From assembly GCA_012840625.1 (NCBI GenBank), contig DUSB01000110.1:1-5390 (forward strand): 5,390 nucleotides of DNA. The letters are read 5' to 3'. This DNA is from Syntrophomonadaceae bacterium. Its GTDB lineage: Bacteria; Bacillota; Syntrophomonadia; Syntrophomonadales; Syntrophomonadaceae. The first letter of the stretch is position 1; every line of letters begins with the position of its first letter. The notes under the pieces were generated by a model, which had not been told where the DNA came from, searched no databases, and saw only the letters and a program-made list of their open reading frames with translations. Of this stretch, positions 4,785 through 5,390 are shown piece after piece. The position numbers and the translations under genes are program-made.

Positions 4785-5390
4785 CTAGGTGGATTGGAAG
4801 CAAAGACGCTGCCATCCATTAATATGGACTAAAGTAGCCGCGGTGGTACCAAAAAAGTAAAAAGGCTTGCTACCAAGCAGTGTTAAGATCTTCTCGGCGG
4901 TATTATTACTTAATACGCTTCCGGTAATAAGCAGCACATCTGCAGTCTCAATCAATTTTTCTGTATATTTCATTCCATCCCAAACCAATACCCCATAACG
5001 GGTTTGACCTATATTAGCCAAATCAAGATCGCTTATATGCACTTGATCCGCACCAAAGGTTTTTACACAATGTTCTAGGATAGCAGGTTGATAGCCAATA
5101 ATACCTATATGGCAATCCAGTCCATGCCGCTCTGCAATGGTACGGCTTATCTGTACAGCACATTGTTCTGGTTCCTCATTTTTACAATGAACAGTATGGT
5201 CAACCAGCCCCATTTTCCTGGCCGCAGCATTTAACACCGCTATCATCAAGGCCTGATAACCAGGTCTCTTTTCATCAATGGAAAGCAAAGACTCAATCGA
5301 GCCCTGATAGCTTACAGGATCGGCAGTAAATGCCTGTCCCTTTGCCCCATCAATATCCGCCTGTACCAGCACTTCCTTACCCTGTAACAG
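4785..5390 (-). CDS. DUF4213/DUF364 family protein (putative heavy-metal chelation), 5' end cut by window edge
   Basis: The visible part is 201 residues. The frame stays open to the right edge, so the GTG at 5372 is probably internal and the true start lies off-window; the family is usually about 250 aa. Residues 1-40 (ending QGSIESLLSID-like) fit the end of the N-terminal DUF4213 domain, including the strand pair around KGQAFTADP. The rest fits DUF364, a Rossmann-like fold: HIGIIGYQPAILEHC (about 94-108), the acidic DLDLANIGQ (about 121-129), ADVLLITGSVLSNNTAEKIL (about 150-169), and a terminal FGTTAATLVHINGW. The heavy-metal chelation label is a Pfam guess; the biochemical role is unknown. 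Members occur in anaerobes and often near metal or oxyanion transport genes. It converges on the hydrogenase operon and is therefore not co-transcribed with it. Family assignment is from recognised motifs only. Confidence 0.72.
   Translation of the reverse strand: MLQGKEVLVQADIDGAKGQAFTADPVSYQGSIESLLSIDEKRPGYQALMIAVLNAAARKMGLVDHTVHCKNEEPEQCAVQISRTIAERHGLDCHIGIIGYQPAILEHCVKTFGADQVHISDLDLANIGQTRYGVLVWDGMKYTEKLIETADVLLITGSVLSNNTAEKILTLLGSKPFYFFGTTAATLVHINGWQRLCFQST

Noticed and set aside
5370..5372. GTG at 5372 as the start of the minus-strand gene
   Set aside because: The frame continues without a stop to the window edge and the domain would lack its N-terminal part, so it is treated as partial.

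Overview
The window looks like chromosomal DNA from an anaerobic, low-to-mid GC Firmicute. A Clostridia- or Negativicutes-type syntroph or acetogen-like organism would fit, but the sequence does not fix the genus. The reasons are strong AAAGGAGG-type ribosome binding sites, a Gram-positive-style DinB, a molbindin, and an [FeFe] hydrogenase with a Tat-exported small subunit and a b-type cytochrome. No mobile element, CRISPR array, tRNA or rRNA was seen.

Layout. Positions 2-1168 (+) hold a DNA polymerase IV (dinB) whose first few codons lie off the left edge. A 416-bp gene-free stretch follows. It contains an imperfect hairpin (1221-1264), a clear intrinsic terminator (1407-1440), and a leader with two small hairpins and an anti-Shine-Dalgarno element in front of a 67-residue molybdopterin/molybdate-binding protein (mop, 1585-1788). 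A second, AT-rich gene-free stretch of about 680 bp (1789-2467) carries palindromes, one plausible promoter (2151-2179), and a structured leader immediately upstream of the hydrogenase.

The centre of the window is a three-gene operon. hydA (2468-3637) is the [FeFe] hydrogenase catalytic subunit. hydB (3653-4012) is the small subunit with a twin-arginine signal. The third gene (4039-4695) encodes a four-helix di-haem cytochrome b resembling the formate dehydrogenase-N gamma subunit. Together they predict an enzyme on the outer face of the cytoplasmic membrane. HydA would be carried out by the Tat signal on HydB, and electrons would pass between the H-cluster, two [4Fe-4S] clusters, two b haems and the menaquinone pool. 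It could oxidise H2 with quinone, or release H2 from quinol in a syntrophic setting. The hydEFG maturation genes are not in the window.

The operon ends in a strong 14-bp-stem terminator (4720-4761) that can also serve the convergent last gene (4785-5390, minus strand). That gene is a DUF4213/DUF364 'heavy-metal chelation' family protein, cut by the right edge.

The parts most worth a second look are the quinone-linked [FeFe] hydrogenase itself, the way it is anchored, and the hydA leader, where one CCTCCT element can pair either with a decoy ribosome binding site or with the real one.
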